From positions 1 through 64,000 of the forward strand of contig JANNOO010000060.1 of NCBI GenBank assembly GCA_031399165.1: a DNA stretch of 64,000 nt. The letters are read 5' to 3'. A program made the translations under genes and the position numbers. The notes beneath the pieces are model-generated. The model worked only from the letters and a program-made list of their open reading frames with translations. It made no database searches and had not been told where the DNA came from. Below, piece after piece: positions 36,333-42,924 of this stretch (within the stretch, counting starts at the first letter, position 1; every line of letters starts with the position of its first letter). Source of the DNA: JAKFWI01 sp031399165 (GTDB lineage: Bacteria; Pseudomonadota; Alphaproteobacteria; Caulobacterales; Aquidulcibacteraceae).

Positions 36333-36725
36333 CTAGCTGCGCCGCGGGCGCAGCACGTCGTGGATAAGATCCTTGAACAGCGAGGGATTCTTGATCGCCG
36401 CAAAGCCCGTAAGCGCTGAAACGGCAAGCGTCAAAACCGGCTTTTCCTTAATTGCATCGGCGAACATACCGAAAATTGAAGGCGGCTCGGCCTCTTCTTC
36501 TTCCTCTTCTTCCTTATGCTTTATGGCGCTGAGCAGACGCGCGATGGCAAAGCCGAGAGCAATAACCAAGAAGTCTACGCCAGCAACAATGCCGGCCGCG
36601 CCGGCGGGTCCGACGCGGTCGACAAAGCTAAAATACAGCGCGAAACCCAGCGACCATACCAGGAGCGCTGATGCTGCGACGAGCGCCGCCAAAGCCGCGA
36701 TGGCGAGCGCCGTCTTACCTATCAA
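36333..36725 (-). CDS. Small membrane protein, holin-like/YqjE-like
   Basis: A 130-residue protein with two N-terminal membrane segments (TALAIAALAALVAASALLVW; GAAGIVAGVDFLVIALGFAI), an acidic run of eight Glu after KHK, and a C-terminal helix with SALTGFAAIKNPSLF. It overlaps the DUF883 gene by four bases. That pairing and topology resemble YqjE-YqjD of E. coli, inner membrane proteins linked to stress and stationary phase. Family assignment is by context and topology. Confidence 0.7.
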   Translation of the reverse strand: MIGKTALAIAALAALVAASALLVWSLGFALYFSFVDRVGPAGAAGIVAGVDFLVIALGFAIARLLSAIKHKEEEEEEEAEPPSIFGMFADAIKEKPVLTLAVSALTGFAAIKNPSLFKDLIHDVLRPRRS

Positions 36726-37009
36726 CGACGACGACCGCCGGCGAGCAGCATGCCGAGAACCAGCCCAGCGCCAACCGCGGCAGCGGTTACAGCAATAGGC
36801 CGCTCACGGGCTTGTTCTTTCAGATACATATGAGCCTGATCAACGCGCTCGGCGGTCGTGTCGATCGCCTCGTTGATTTTGGCTTTGGAGTCTTCGACGC
36901 CCTTCTTCAGCGCGTCTTGGGTCGCGTGCAGACCGTTGGCCGCTTTCTGGCGCAGCCGCTCGGCTTCTGTTTTGGCTTGATCCATCGGGGAAGACATTGA
37001 ATCGTTCAT
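36722..37009 (-). CDS. DUF883/ElaB-YqjD-like stress protein
   Basis: A 95-residue protein: a coiled-coil region (QAKTEAERLRQKAANGLHA, KGVEDSKAKINEAIDTTAER) followed by ARERPIAVTAAAVGAGLVLGM and a basic GGRRR end. This is the DUF883 layout, where the C-terminal segment is a single membrane anchor and the N-terminal helices may bind ribosomes, as reported for YqjD. It has a good ribosome site (gaggagagcg) and lies 105 bases downstream of phyR on the same strand. I found no convincing sigma-EcfG site in that gap, so it may be read from phyR. Confidence 0.88.
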   Translation of the reverse strand: MNDSMSSPMDQAKTEAERLRQKAANGLHATQDALKKGVEDSKAKINEAIDTTAERVDQAHMYLKEQARERPIAVTAAAVGAGLVLGMLLAGGRRR

Positions 37010-37114
37010 GACGCTCTCCTCTACACGAATAAAATTAATCGCGCGTTCTCAACGCGCTTCTCCCGTGCGGCGATCCATTACATCTGCGCTATTCTGCGCT
37101 TTTTATTGTTACGT

Positions 37115-37909
37115 TTACGCGGCCTGTCGCGCGCGATGAAAGAACAGCGCCTGGCCGATGGTGGCTTTTAAGGTTAACCGCTCGAAAGGCTTGGTCATCA
37201 GATACGCTGGCTCGGGACGATCGCCGGTAAGCAGGCGCTCTGGAAACGCCGTTACGAAGATAACCGGCGCATCAAACATGCCGAGAATATCGCGCACGGC
37301 GTCGATGCCGGACGAATCATCAGCCAACTGAATATCGGCGAGCACCAGTCCCGGCTTTTTTGCACGCGCCGCAGCCACGGCTTCATCGCGCGTGCGCGCT
37401 ATCGACGTGACACGATGGCCAAGTTCTTCGGCAAGCTCTTTTATGTCCATGGCGATGATCGTTTCGTCTTCAATCACCAGCACATCGGTCTTCAGTTCAC
37501 GCTCAATCTCCAGCTGGGCGTCGGCGGCGAGCTTCTCGGAGGCGTCCTTGGAAACCGCCAAGATCACACCCACATCCGAAAACGCAAAGCCCTCAACCGC
37601 AGATAGCAACAACGCCTGCCGCGTCAATACATTCAGTCCCTTCAGCCGCTCCTCGGGAGAAGAGCCGCCAGAAAGTGCGCCATCCATCTGGGGATCGTAT
37701 TTGGCGCCGGGACCCGACCAAATCGTATGGAATACTTTGTAAAGAGCGACGCGGATCGGAACATTTTCGTCGATCGAGACTTCCCCTGAAACGAGAGCTT
37801 CAAGCGTCGCCCTTACAAAGGCGTCTCCGGATTGCGCCGAACCTGTCAACGCCCTGGCATAACGCCGCAAATATGGAAGATGCGGACCAATCCGCTCCTT
37901 CATGCTCAT
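37115..37909 (-). CDS. phyR: Anti-anti-sigma response regulator PhyR
   Basis: A 264-residue master regulator of the general stress response. Residues 1-130 are the sigma-like domain (IGPHLPYLRRYARALTGS; region 4-like ALLLSAVEGFAFSDVGVIL). Residues from about 137 form a receiver domain (VLVIEDETIIAMDIKEL; phospho-Asp in GLVLADIQLAD; FVTAFPERLL; Lys in MTKPFE). On phosphorylation the sigma-like part captures NepR and frees EcfG. I use the ATG at 37909 with aggag nine bases ahead; the GTG at 37918 overlaps that site. It is divergent from nepR-ecfG and has its own stress promoter. Confidence 0.96.
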   Translation of the reverse strand: MSMKERIGPHLPYLRRYARALTGSAQSGDAFVRATLEALVSGEVSIDENVPIRVALYKVFHTIWSGPGAKYDPQMDGALSGGSSPEERLKGLNVLTRQALLLSAVEGFAFSDVGVILAVSKDASEKLAADAQLEIERELKTDVLVIEDETIIAMDIKELAEELGHRVTSIARTRDEAVAAARAKKPGLVLADIQLADDSSGIDAVRDILGMFDAPVIFVTAFPERLLTGDRPEPAYLMTKPFERLTLKATIGQALFFHRARQAA

Positions 37910-37973
37910 GAAAAACACTCCTGCCTGCCTGCGTTCGCGGCGCAGCTATCCCGGCGGCCCGCATCGCGGCATC

Positions 37974-37999
37974 AACGCGAACCTTACCCCTCTAGTTCC
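37974..37999 (-). promoter_or_regulatory. Predicted sigma-EcfG promoter of phyR
   Basis: On the minus strand GGAAC (37999-37995), a 17-base spacer and CGTT (37977-37974), a perfect consensus match. The expected transcription start near 37966 leaves a leader of about 57 bases before the phyR ATG. PhyR would thus be positively autoregulated through the sigma factor it releases. Confidence 0.82.
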
Positions 38000-38018
38000 G
38001 TCCAGAGAAACTCTTTCC

Positions 38019-38045
38019 GGAACTCACTAGCCGCTCGCGCGTCTT
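38019..38045 (+). promoter_or_regulatory. Predicted sigma-EcfG promoter of nepR-ecfG
   Basis: GGAAC at 38019-38023, a 16-base spacer, and CGTCTT at 38040-38045. It lies 18 bases before the nepR ATG, so the transcript would have a very short leader. Autoregulation of the nepR-ecfG operon by its own sigma factor is the rule in alphaproteobacteria. The -10 has C in place of the last T of CGTT. Confidence 0.72.
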
Positions 38046-38062
38046 ACGGCGGGCAGGTAGAT

Positions 38063-38281
38063 ATGGCGGAGCAGAATAAAGTGCGTTCGGAATCGCCCAT
38101 GGCAGGCCAGGGGGGCAAAGTGCCGCCTATCGACGAAACCGATCCAGAAGCCCTGGAGCGTCAGCGCGTGCTTGGCTCGCGTCTTAAGCAGATGTTCGAT
38201 CACGTCGTCGATGAGTCCGTTCCCGACGACTTTATGGACCTGCTCGACAAACTAGATGGTCCCGCCGGGAAGAAGCCCTGA
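38063..38281 (+). CDS. nepR: Anti-sigma factor NepR
   Basis: A 72-residue protein from the ATG at 38063. The core DETDPEALERQRVLGSRLKQ and VVDESVPDDFMDLLDKLD forms the two helices that clamp EcfG and, when PhyR is phosphorylated, PhyR. Length is typical. Its TGA overlaps the ecfG ATG (tgatg), so the two are translationally coupled. The frame extending back to 37832 crosses the promoter region and is rejected. Confidence 0.94.
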   Translation: MAEQNKVRSESPMAGQGGKVPPIDETDPEALERQRVLGSRLKQMFDHVVDESVPDDFMDLLDKLDGPAGKKP

Positions 38282-38901
38282 TGGCCGGCGCTCTCCCCCC
38301 TGAAGCCGAAGCTGAAGCCGCACGGGCGCCGGTCGATGACGGGGCGTTCAAAAAGGAGCTGGTCGATCTCCTGCCCCAGGTGCGGGCGTTCGCCCGTTTT
38401 CTTTGTCAGGGCAATCGCGCCGCCGCCGACGATCTGGCGCAGGATGCGCTGGTGCGCGCGTGGGCGGCGCGCGGCTCGTTTCAACCCGGCAGCCAGATGC
38501 GCGCGTGGTTGTTCGTGATTGTGCGTAACGCCTTCTACTCGGATCGGCGCAAGGCGTGGCGCTCGGTCGGGCTCGATCAGGAAACCGCAGAACGGACACT
38601 GCGCCAGGAAAGCGCGCAAGGCGACACGCTCGACCTCGACGACGTGCGCCGCGCGCTTAATCAGTTACCGACAGATCAGCGAGAAGCGCTTATTCTCGTT
38701 ACGGCGGGCGGGTTATCCTATGACGAAGCGGCGGCGGTATGCGAGTGCGCCGTGGGGACGATAAAAAGTCGCGTCAATCGCGCCCGCAAAGCGCTGCTCG
38801 AAATCGTCGATACTGGCAAAGCGCCCGCGCCGGACAAGGCTGCCGACACCGCCCTTGACCTGCTGATCGAGGATGCCAAACGTCTTGCAGCCGGAAGCTG
38901 A
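38281..38901 (+). CDS. ecfG: General stress sigma factor EcfG
   Basis: A 206-residue ECF15-group sigma factor. Region 2 is DLLPQVRAFARFLCQGNRAA then ADDLAQDALVRAWAARGSF. Region 4 is LPTDQREALILVTAGGLSYD and VGTIKSRVNRARKALL, the -35 reader. N-terminal 20 residues are Ala/Glu-rich. It starts on the last base of the nepR stop. It directs transcription from GGAAC-N16/17-CGTT promoters, of which several are visible in this window. Confidence 0.95.
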   Translation: MAGALPPEAEAEAARAPVDDGAFKKELVDLLPQVRAFARFLCQGNRAAADDLAQDALVRAWAARGSFQPGSQMRAWLFVIVRNAFYSDRRKAWRSVGLDQETAERTLRQESAQGDTLDLDDVRRALNQLPTDQREALILVTAGGLSYDEAAAVCECAVGTIKSRVNRARKALLEIVDTGKAPAPDKAADTALDLLIEDAKRLAAGS

Positions 38902-40558
38902 GGCGCCCAGGCGCTCAATCATCGACAGGTTGTCGCTGCGGGCCATTCTGTTCGGAGCAGTTCTTGTTGCGGGCGCGCCGGGCGTGATTTTCGGCGCGCT
39001 CCAGGCGGCGAATAGCTACAACATCGCGAGCCAGGCTGAAAACGTGGTCCGCAGCGATGACGCGATCCGCGCCTCCGTGCGCTTCGATTCCGCGTTGATG
39101 GCTGCGCGCGACCGGGCCGCAGCAATGAGCGTGAGCCCGACCGTACTGAACGCGGGCGCTGCTTGCAGCCGGACACTTGGTGATGTGATTCCATTGCAAA
39201 CGGTTTACTCCATGCTCGCCCGCACAGATGCCGCCGGCAGGATCAACTGCGCTTCGAGCCCCGCGCTCATGGGCAAAACACTGCAACAAACCGATTGGTT
39301 TGCGGCGCTCAAAGGCGGGCAGAAGCAGGTGCAATCCAGCGTCACACCCGATCCGCTTGGCGGCGAAGCAATCATCGTAGCGCAGGCGCTTCAAAAACGC
39401 GGCGCGTTCGATGGAGTGGCTTTTGTAGCGATCCCCCGCTCATGGTTCGCCGAGGCGGTGGAGCAAGATCTTGGCAGAGGCGCCGGGGCCGTTGTCGCCT
39501 ATGACCATAAGGGCATGCTGATCGGCGCTGCGTCGCGCGACGTGTCGATGCCGATGGCGCTGGTGCAGGCTGAAAGAGCGCTGACCGCGCGCGATGGCTC
39601 GGCCGCCGGCAACGGCCTAAGCGCTCGCTCGATCGAAACCGGCGTTGAAGGTCTCCGATTTGTTTCCGTTGCGCCGCAAGGGCGGCAAACGGAAATCACC
39701 CTACGCGCGGCTTTGATCGTTCTGGCGCCCGTCCTGGTTTCGGCGCTTTCGATCGTGGCGATCTGGTTCGCGGTGACGCGCTGGGTGCTGCGCTGGTTTT
39801 TCCGCCTGCGCGACGCTGCGGAGGATTTCGCTTTGGGCCGCTACGCACCTCCACCCATGAAGGGGGCCCCAAAGGAAATCGCCGCCTTGGCCGACGCGTT
39901 CGATGCGGCGGTCACGCAATCGCGCGCCCGCGAAGCCGAACTCGCGACGGCGCTCGCCGCTAATAAGGGGCTGACCCGCGAGCTGCATCACCGCGTGAAA
40001 AACAATCTCCAGGTTCTCTCCAGCCTGATGAGCCGCCAGCAGCGGCGAACCGAAGAACCAGTCGTGCGCAATGCTCTGGGCGAAGCGCGGGCGCGCATGG
40101 CGCCTGTGGCGCTGGCTTATCGCTTCATCAACCCGCCCGAAGAACTCATCGCCATCGACATGGAAGCGTTTCTGAGGGAGCTGACGCGTCAGCTCCACGT
40201 CGCGCTGAATGGCGATTCACGCGGGGTCAAACTTTCTGTCACGGCCGACAGCGATCCGATGGCGGTCGAAGACGCCACCAATCTCGGGCTTATCGTCGCC
40301 GAAGCCTTCGTCTCAGGCTATGGCCAGGCGGCGGGCATGAGCGGCGCCGCCGCCACACTTACCAGCACACGCACGGAAACTGGCGGTCACAAGGTTACAA
40401 TGGGCGTGATCGGCGCAGCGGATCAAGGGGACGGCAAGCGCGGGCTCGATCGCGAACTAATCCAGGAGCTCGCGCGCCAATTGCGCGCCGAGGCGCACTT
40501 CATGCCATCCGGCCTTATTGAACTGAACCTGCCGCCCGCGCCGCCAAAACAGAACTGA
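38873..40558 (+). CDS. Membrane sensor histidine kinase, HisKA_2 type (PhyK-like), with atypical N box
   Basis: A 561-residue protein overlapping ecfG by 29 bases. An N-terminal membrane segment (LRAILFGAVLVAGAPGVIFG), a periplasmic sensor of about 240 residues (Cache-like), a second membrane segment (LIVLAPVLVSALSIVAIWF), a HAMP-like linker, then HisKA_2 with ELHHRVKNNLQVLSSLM. PhyR-controlling kinases belong to this family and are often encoded beside ecfG. In the ATPase the N box reads GLIVAEAFVSGYG, with Ser where the Mg-binding Asn should be; the following G1 loop (DQGDGKRG) is partly kept. It may act as phosphatase or non-ATP partner. Its 3' end overlaps the convergent kinase by 44 bases. 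Confidence 0.88.
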   Translation: MPNVLQPEAEAPRRSIIDRLSLRAILFGAVLVAGAPGVIFGALQAANSYNIASQAENVVRSDDAIRASVRFDSALMAARDRAAAMSVSPTVLNAGAACSRTLGDVIPLQTVYSMLARTDAAGRINCASSPALMGKTLQQTDWFAALKGGQKQVQSSVTPDPLGGEAIIVAQALQKRGAFDGVAFVAIPRSWFAEAVEQDLGRGAGAVVAYDHKGMLIGAASRDVSMPMALVQAERALTARDGSAAGNGLSARSIETGVEGLRFVSVAPQGRQTEITLRAALIVLAPVLVSALSIVAIWFAVTRWVLRWFFRLRDAAEDFALGRYAPPPMKGAPKEIAALADAFDAAVTQSRAREAELATALAANKGLTRELHHRVKNNLQVLSSLMSRQQRRTEEPVVRNALGEARARMAPVALAYRFINPPEELIAIDMEAFLRELTRQLHVALNGDSRGVKLSVTADSDPMAVEDATNLGLIVAEAFVSGYGQAAGMSGAAATLTSTRTETGGHKVTMGVIGAADQGDGKRGLDRELIQELARQLRAEAHFMPSGLIELNLPPAPPKQN

Positions 40559-42302
40559 GCGCAGCGATCAGCTCGGGGTCGGTGAATGGCTTGGCGAGAA
40601 ACGGCGTATCGACGCGCTCACCAATTTTCATGCTCGCGGCCACCGTCAGGATCGGCACGCCCCGCGCTTTCAACCGCGCCGCAATCGGCGCGCTGGAATA
40701 ACCGCCGAGATCCAGATCAAGGATCGCCGCGTCGATGCCGTCGTCCTCGGCGCGCAAAAGCCCTTCCTCCACGGTTGACGCCGGGCCGATCACGCGCACG
40801 CCAGCCGCTTCAAGCGTGCTGGCCACCTCCAGCGCAATAATCCTTGAGTCTTCCACGATCAGCACAGACTTGCCGGATACGTCACGCGGCTTGGAGCGCG
40901 CGGTGTTTTCGGCCGCGTTCACCCCCTGCACGCGACTGAGCGGTGCGTTGAGAGAGGCGCGCAAGCCCTGCGGCGTGTACTCAAATTGCATTTCGCCGCC
41001 GAGATCGCCCTCGGCGATGTTGCGGATCAGGAGGGAGCCGAATCCAGATTGTGCCGGCGCTGATGCGGGCGCACCGCCATGCTCGATCCAGCGCCACAGC
41101 AAACGGCCATTCTCTGTCGTCCAGGTGATCTCGACATGGCCACCGGCGCCAGCCAGCGAGCCATATTTCGCGGCGTTGGTTACAAGCTCGTAGGCTATCA
41201 GCGCAAATCCCAATGCCGCTTTCGGCGCGATCGGCAGATTAACGCCGCTCATCTTGAAGCGCTCGGAGCCATACGTCTCGAATTGCTCATGCAAGGCTTC
41301 GCCGAGCCCAAAACCGGCCCATTGCGAACGGCTCAGCAGCGAGACAGCCTTAGCCATCGCCGCGATCCGCCCCTCAATGTTACGCGCAAGTTCTTCCTTG
41401 CTGCCGACACGGCGCGCCGTCTGAGACACCAGGGCGCTGACCACGGCGAGAATGTTCTTCACGCGATGATTGAGTTCGGCGGTCAGCAATTCATGACGCG
41501 CCTGCGATTCAGCAAGGTCAGTCACATCGAGCGCCGACGCCACCAGATGCGTCACCGCGCCATCAAGATCGCGGATCGGCGCAATTTGCAGATCGACTGT
41601 CGCGGTGCGCTCCGGGCTAACGCGCAATACTTCGCGATAGCGCGTTGTTTCGCCGGCCGCCGTTCGCCGGATCGCATCCCGCACGCGCGTCTGGGTTTCT
41701 TCTGACCATGCAAACCAATACGTCTGTTCCAACGCGCGGCCGATGACATCGCCGGGCAAAAGATGCGCCCACGCCAGGGCGCGCGCATTCGCCTCACGCA
41801 ACACGCCGTCCTTGTCCAGTACGCCGGTGAATGCGGCGACCGCGTCGAGCACATTGCGCAGATGCGCTTCGCTGGCTTTAACGAGCTGAGCCGCATCGAC
41901 GCCCTCTGTGCGATCAGAGCACAGCAACAGCGCACCGCTGGCCGTGGGATGAATGTCGCAGCTCAGCGTGCGTCCAGCGCCGGTCTGCGCCGTCATCTGC
42001 CGCACGGCCGATCCGCTCTTGATTGCGCCGCGCAGCGCAATCTCCAATGAGTCAAGTTCAGATGAAATCGCGGTAAGGCGCTGGCCGTCACTATTTGTCT
42101 GGGCGCCAACCATCACGATGAATTGTGCATTCGCGCGCGCGATCCTGCCCTCGCGATCGAACGTCGCGACGCCGGCACCAGTGTGCTGGGCCAGCAGGTC
42201 GAGCGCGCAAGCGTCATCGACGCCCCGTGGCCAAATTACTGCCTGAATGTCGCTAGTCACCCCGGCACAATAACACCCTGTGTTTGCGACGAAAACGCTC
42301 AA
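40515..42302 (-). CDS. Soluble hybrid HWE histidine kinase with PAS domains and receiver
   Basis: A 595-residue cytoplasmic protein, TTG start (a GTG at 42260 is possible). Order: PAS-like (40-140), PAS (about 150-265, NVLDAVAAFTGVLDKDGVL), HWE kinase domain (LLTAELNHRVKNILAVVSAL; N box AYELVTNAAKYGSLA; LLWRWIEHGG), and a C-terminal receiver (VLIVEDSRIIALEVA; phospho-Asp in AAILDLDLGG; AKPFTD). Unlike the membrane kinase next door, its ATP-binding residues look intact. HWE and HisKA_2 kinases feed PhyR in this class, and the receiver could work as a phosphate sink or single-domain modulator. It is divergent from the DUF1328 stress gene. Confidence 0.9.
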   Translation of the reverse strand: MSVFVANTGCYCAGVTSDIQAVIWPRGVDDACALDLLAQHTGAGVATFDREGRIARANAQFIVMVGAQTNSDGQRLTAISSELDSLEIALRGAIKSGSAVRQMTAQTGAGRTLSCDIHPTASGALLLCSDRTEGVDAAQLVKASEAHLRNVLDAVAAFTGVLDKDGVLREANARALAWAHLLPGDVIGRALEQTYWFAWSEETQTRVRDAIRRTAAGETTRYREVLRVSPERTATVDLQIAPIRDLDGAVTHLVASALDVTDLAESQARHELLTAELNHRVKNILAVVSALVSQTARRVGSKEELARNIEGRIAAMAKAVSLLSRSQWAGFGLGEALHEQFETYGSERFKMSGVNLPIAPKAALGFALIAYELVTNAAKYGSLAGAGGHVEITWTTENGRLLWRWIEHGGAPASAPAQSGFGSLLIRNIAEGDLGGEMQFEYTPQGLRASLNAPLSRVQGVNAAENTARSKPRDVSGKSVLIVEDSRIIALEVASTLEAAGVRVIGPASTVEEGLLRAEDDGIDAAILDLDLGGYSSAPIAARLKARGVPILTVAASMKIGERVDTPFLAKPFTDPELIAALSSVLAARAAGSVQ

Positions 42303-42304
42303 AA

Positions 42305-42330
42305 GGAACGGAAGATGGTTTCTCTGCGTT
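42305..42330 (+). promoter_or_regulatory. Predicted sigma-EcfG promoter for DUF1328 gene and downstream sRNA
   Basis: GGAAC at 42305-42309, a 17-base spacer and CGTT at 42327-42330, a perfect consensus. It begins three bases outside the divergent kinase start. The expected start point near 42338 leaves a leader of about 60 bases. No terminator is visible between the DUF1328 gene and the first sRNA, so transcription from here could reach 42736. Confidence 0.8.
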
Positions 42331-42398
42331 AGGCAAACAGGAGAACCCGCATCGCTTTAGCCACGGCAGGGTTCATATGAATTCCGGAGCTACACGAC

Positions 42399-42572
42399 AT
42401 GTTATCCTGGTCACTCGCCTTCCTCATCCTGGCGCTGGTAGCCGGTTTTTTTGGCTTTTTCGGCATTGCAGGCGCCGCCGCATCGATCGCCAAGATTTTG
42501 TTTTTTGTATTTCTGGCGCTGCTGGTCATCAGTTTCGCTGCACGCGCGCTACGCGGCGATTCAGTGAGTTGA
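42399..42572 (+). CDS. DUF1328 (YtjA-like) small membrane protein
   Basis: A 57-residue protein: MLSWSLAFLILALVAGFFGF, GIAGAAASIAKILFFVFLA, then LLVISFAARALRGDSVS. This is the UPF0391/DUF1328 family, two membrane segments with the GIAGAAAxIAKILF signature. Members in several proteobacteria belong to envelope or general stress regulons; biochemical role unknown. A perfect sigma-EcfG promoter lies 69 bases upstream of the ATG. Confidence 0.9.
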   Translation: MLSWSLAFLILALVAGFFGFFGIAGAAASIAKILFFVFLALLVISFAARALRGDSVS

Positions 42573-42647
42573 TTTGGCGCGTTGGACGGAACTTTCTGCG
42601 CGTGAGTGAATTGATCAATCAGTCTCGAGATCGAAAGATAACGGGAT

Positions 42648-42736
42648 AAGGCCCGGAGGCGGTCGATCCCCCCACCGCCTGCGACGCTTTCGGGCTTTAT
42701 GAGCCGGACCCGTAACACGGTCCGGCTCTTCTTTTT
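42648..42736 (+). ncRNA. GsrN-like small RNA, copy 1
   Basis: Paralogue of the RNA at 42833. The 5' domain folds as an outer stem (42648-42655 with 42691-42698), an inner stem GGCGG/CCGCC (42658-42662 with 4275-79 of the same block, i.e. 42675-42679) and a 12-base loop containing six C (42668-42673). The 3' domain is an intrinsic terminator. A C-rich exposed loop plus terminator in a general stress locus is the design of Caulobacter GsrN, which pairs through its C-rich loop with target mRNAs such as katG. No clear promoter sits directly upstream, so it may be processed from the 3' end of the DUF1328 transcript. The 5' end is estimated. Confidence 0.75.
42701..42736 (+). terminator. Intrinsic terminator of sRNA copy 1
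   Basis: Ten-base-pair stem gagccggacc/ggtccggctc with loop cgtaacac, followed by ttcttttt. Confidence 0.88.
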
Positions 42737-42794
42737 GCGTCCTGGTTATATGAAGCAACATTCACCAAAGCCGCAGAAAATTTGAGTCCGGCGT

Positions 42795-42820
42795 GAAACC
42801 AGTTGCGCTGTTGGTGCGTA
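42795..42820 (+). promoter_or_regulatory. Possible sigma-EcfG-type promoter of sRNA copy 2 (imperfect)
   Basis: GAAAC at 42795-42799, a 17-base spacer and CGTA at 42817-42820. Each box differs from GGAAC/CGTT by one base. The distance to the inferred 5' end of the second RNA (about 42833) suits a start 8-13 bases after the -10. Suggestive only. Confidence 0.42.
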
Positions 42821-42832
42821 CATTAGCCAACG

Positions 42833-42923
42833 CAAGACCCGGTGGCGGCCGATCCCCCCACCGCCTGCGACGCCTCTGGGTTTTGCGAGAGCCGGACCGT
42901 TAAACGGTCCGGCTCTTGTTTTT
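42833..42923 (+). ncRNA. GsrN-like small RNA, copy 2
   Basis: Same architecture as copy 1, 185 bases downstream. Outer stem 42834-42841 with 42877-42884, inner GGCGG/CCGCC stem (42844-42848, 42861-42865), loop with C6 at 42854-42859, terminator at the end. Loop core gatcccccca and the following ccgcctgcgacgc are identical in both copies, while stem bases vary. The pair G51-C95 of copy 1 (last two digits of positions in 426xx) is A-U at 42837/42881 here, a compensatory change that supports the fold. The T-tract ends at the tamB stop codon on the other strand. Confidence 0.76.
42889..42923 (+). terminator. Intrinsic terminator of sRNA copy 2
   Basis: Twelve-base-pair stem gagccggaccgt/acggtccggctc with loop taa, then ttgtttttt. 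It may also slow transcription arriving from the convergent tamB gene. Confidence 0.88.
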
Positions 42924-42924
42924 T

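Noticed and set aside
37025..37050. AGAAC-N17-CGTG on the minus strand before the DUF883 gene
   Set aside because: Two mismatches, and the start point would fall on the ribosome site.
42588..42592. GGAAC upstream of sRNA copy 1
   Set aside because: No CGTT-like -10 occurs 16-17 bases downstream, so it is not listed as a promoter.
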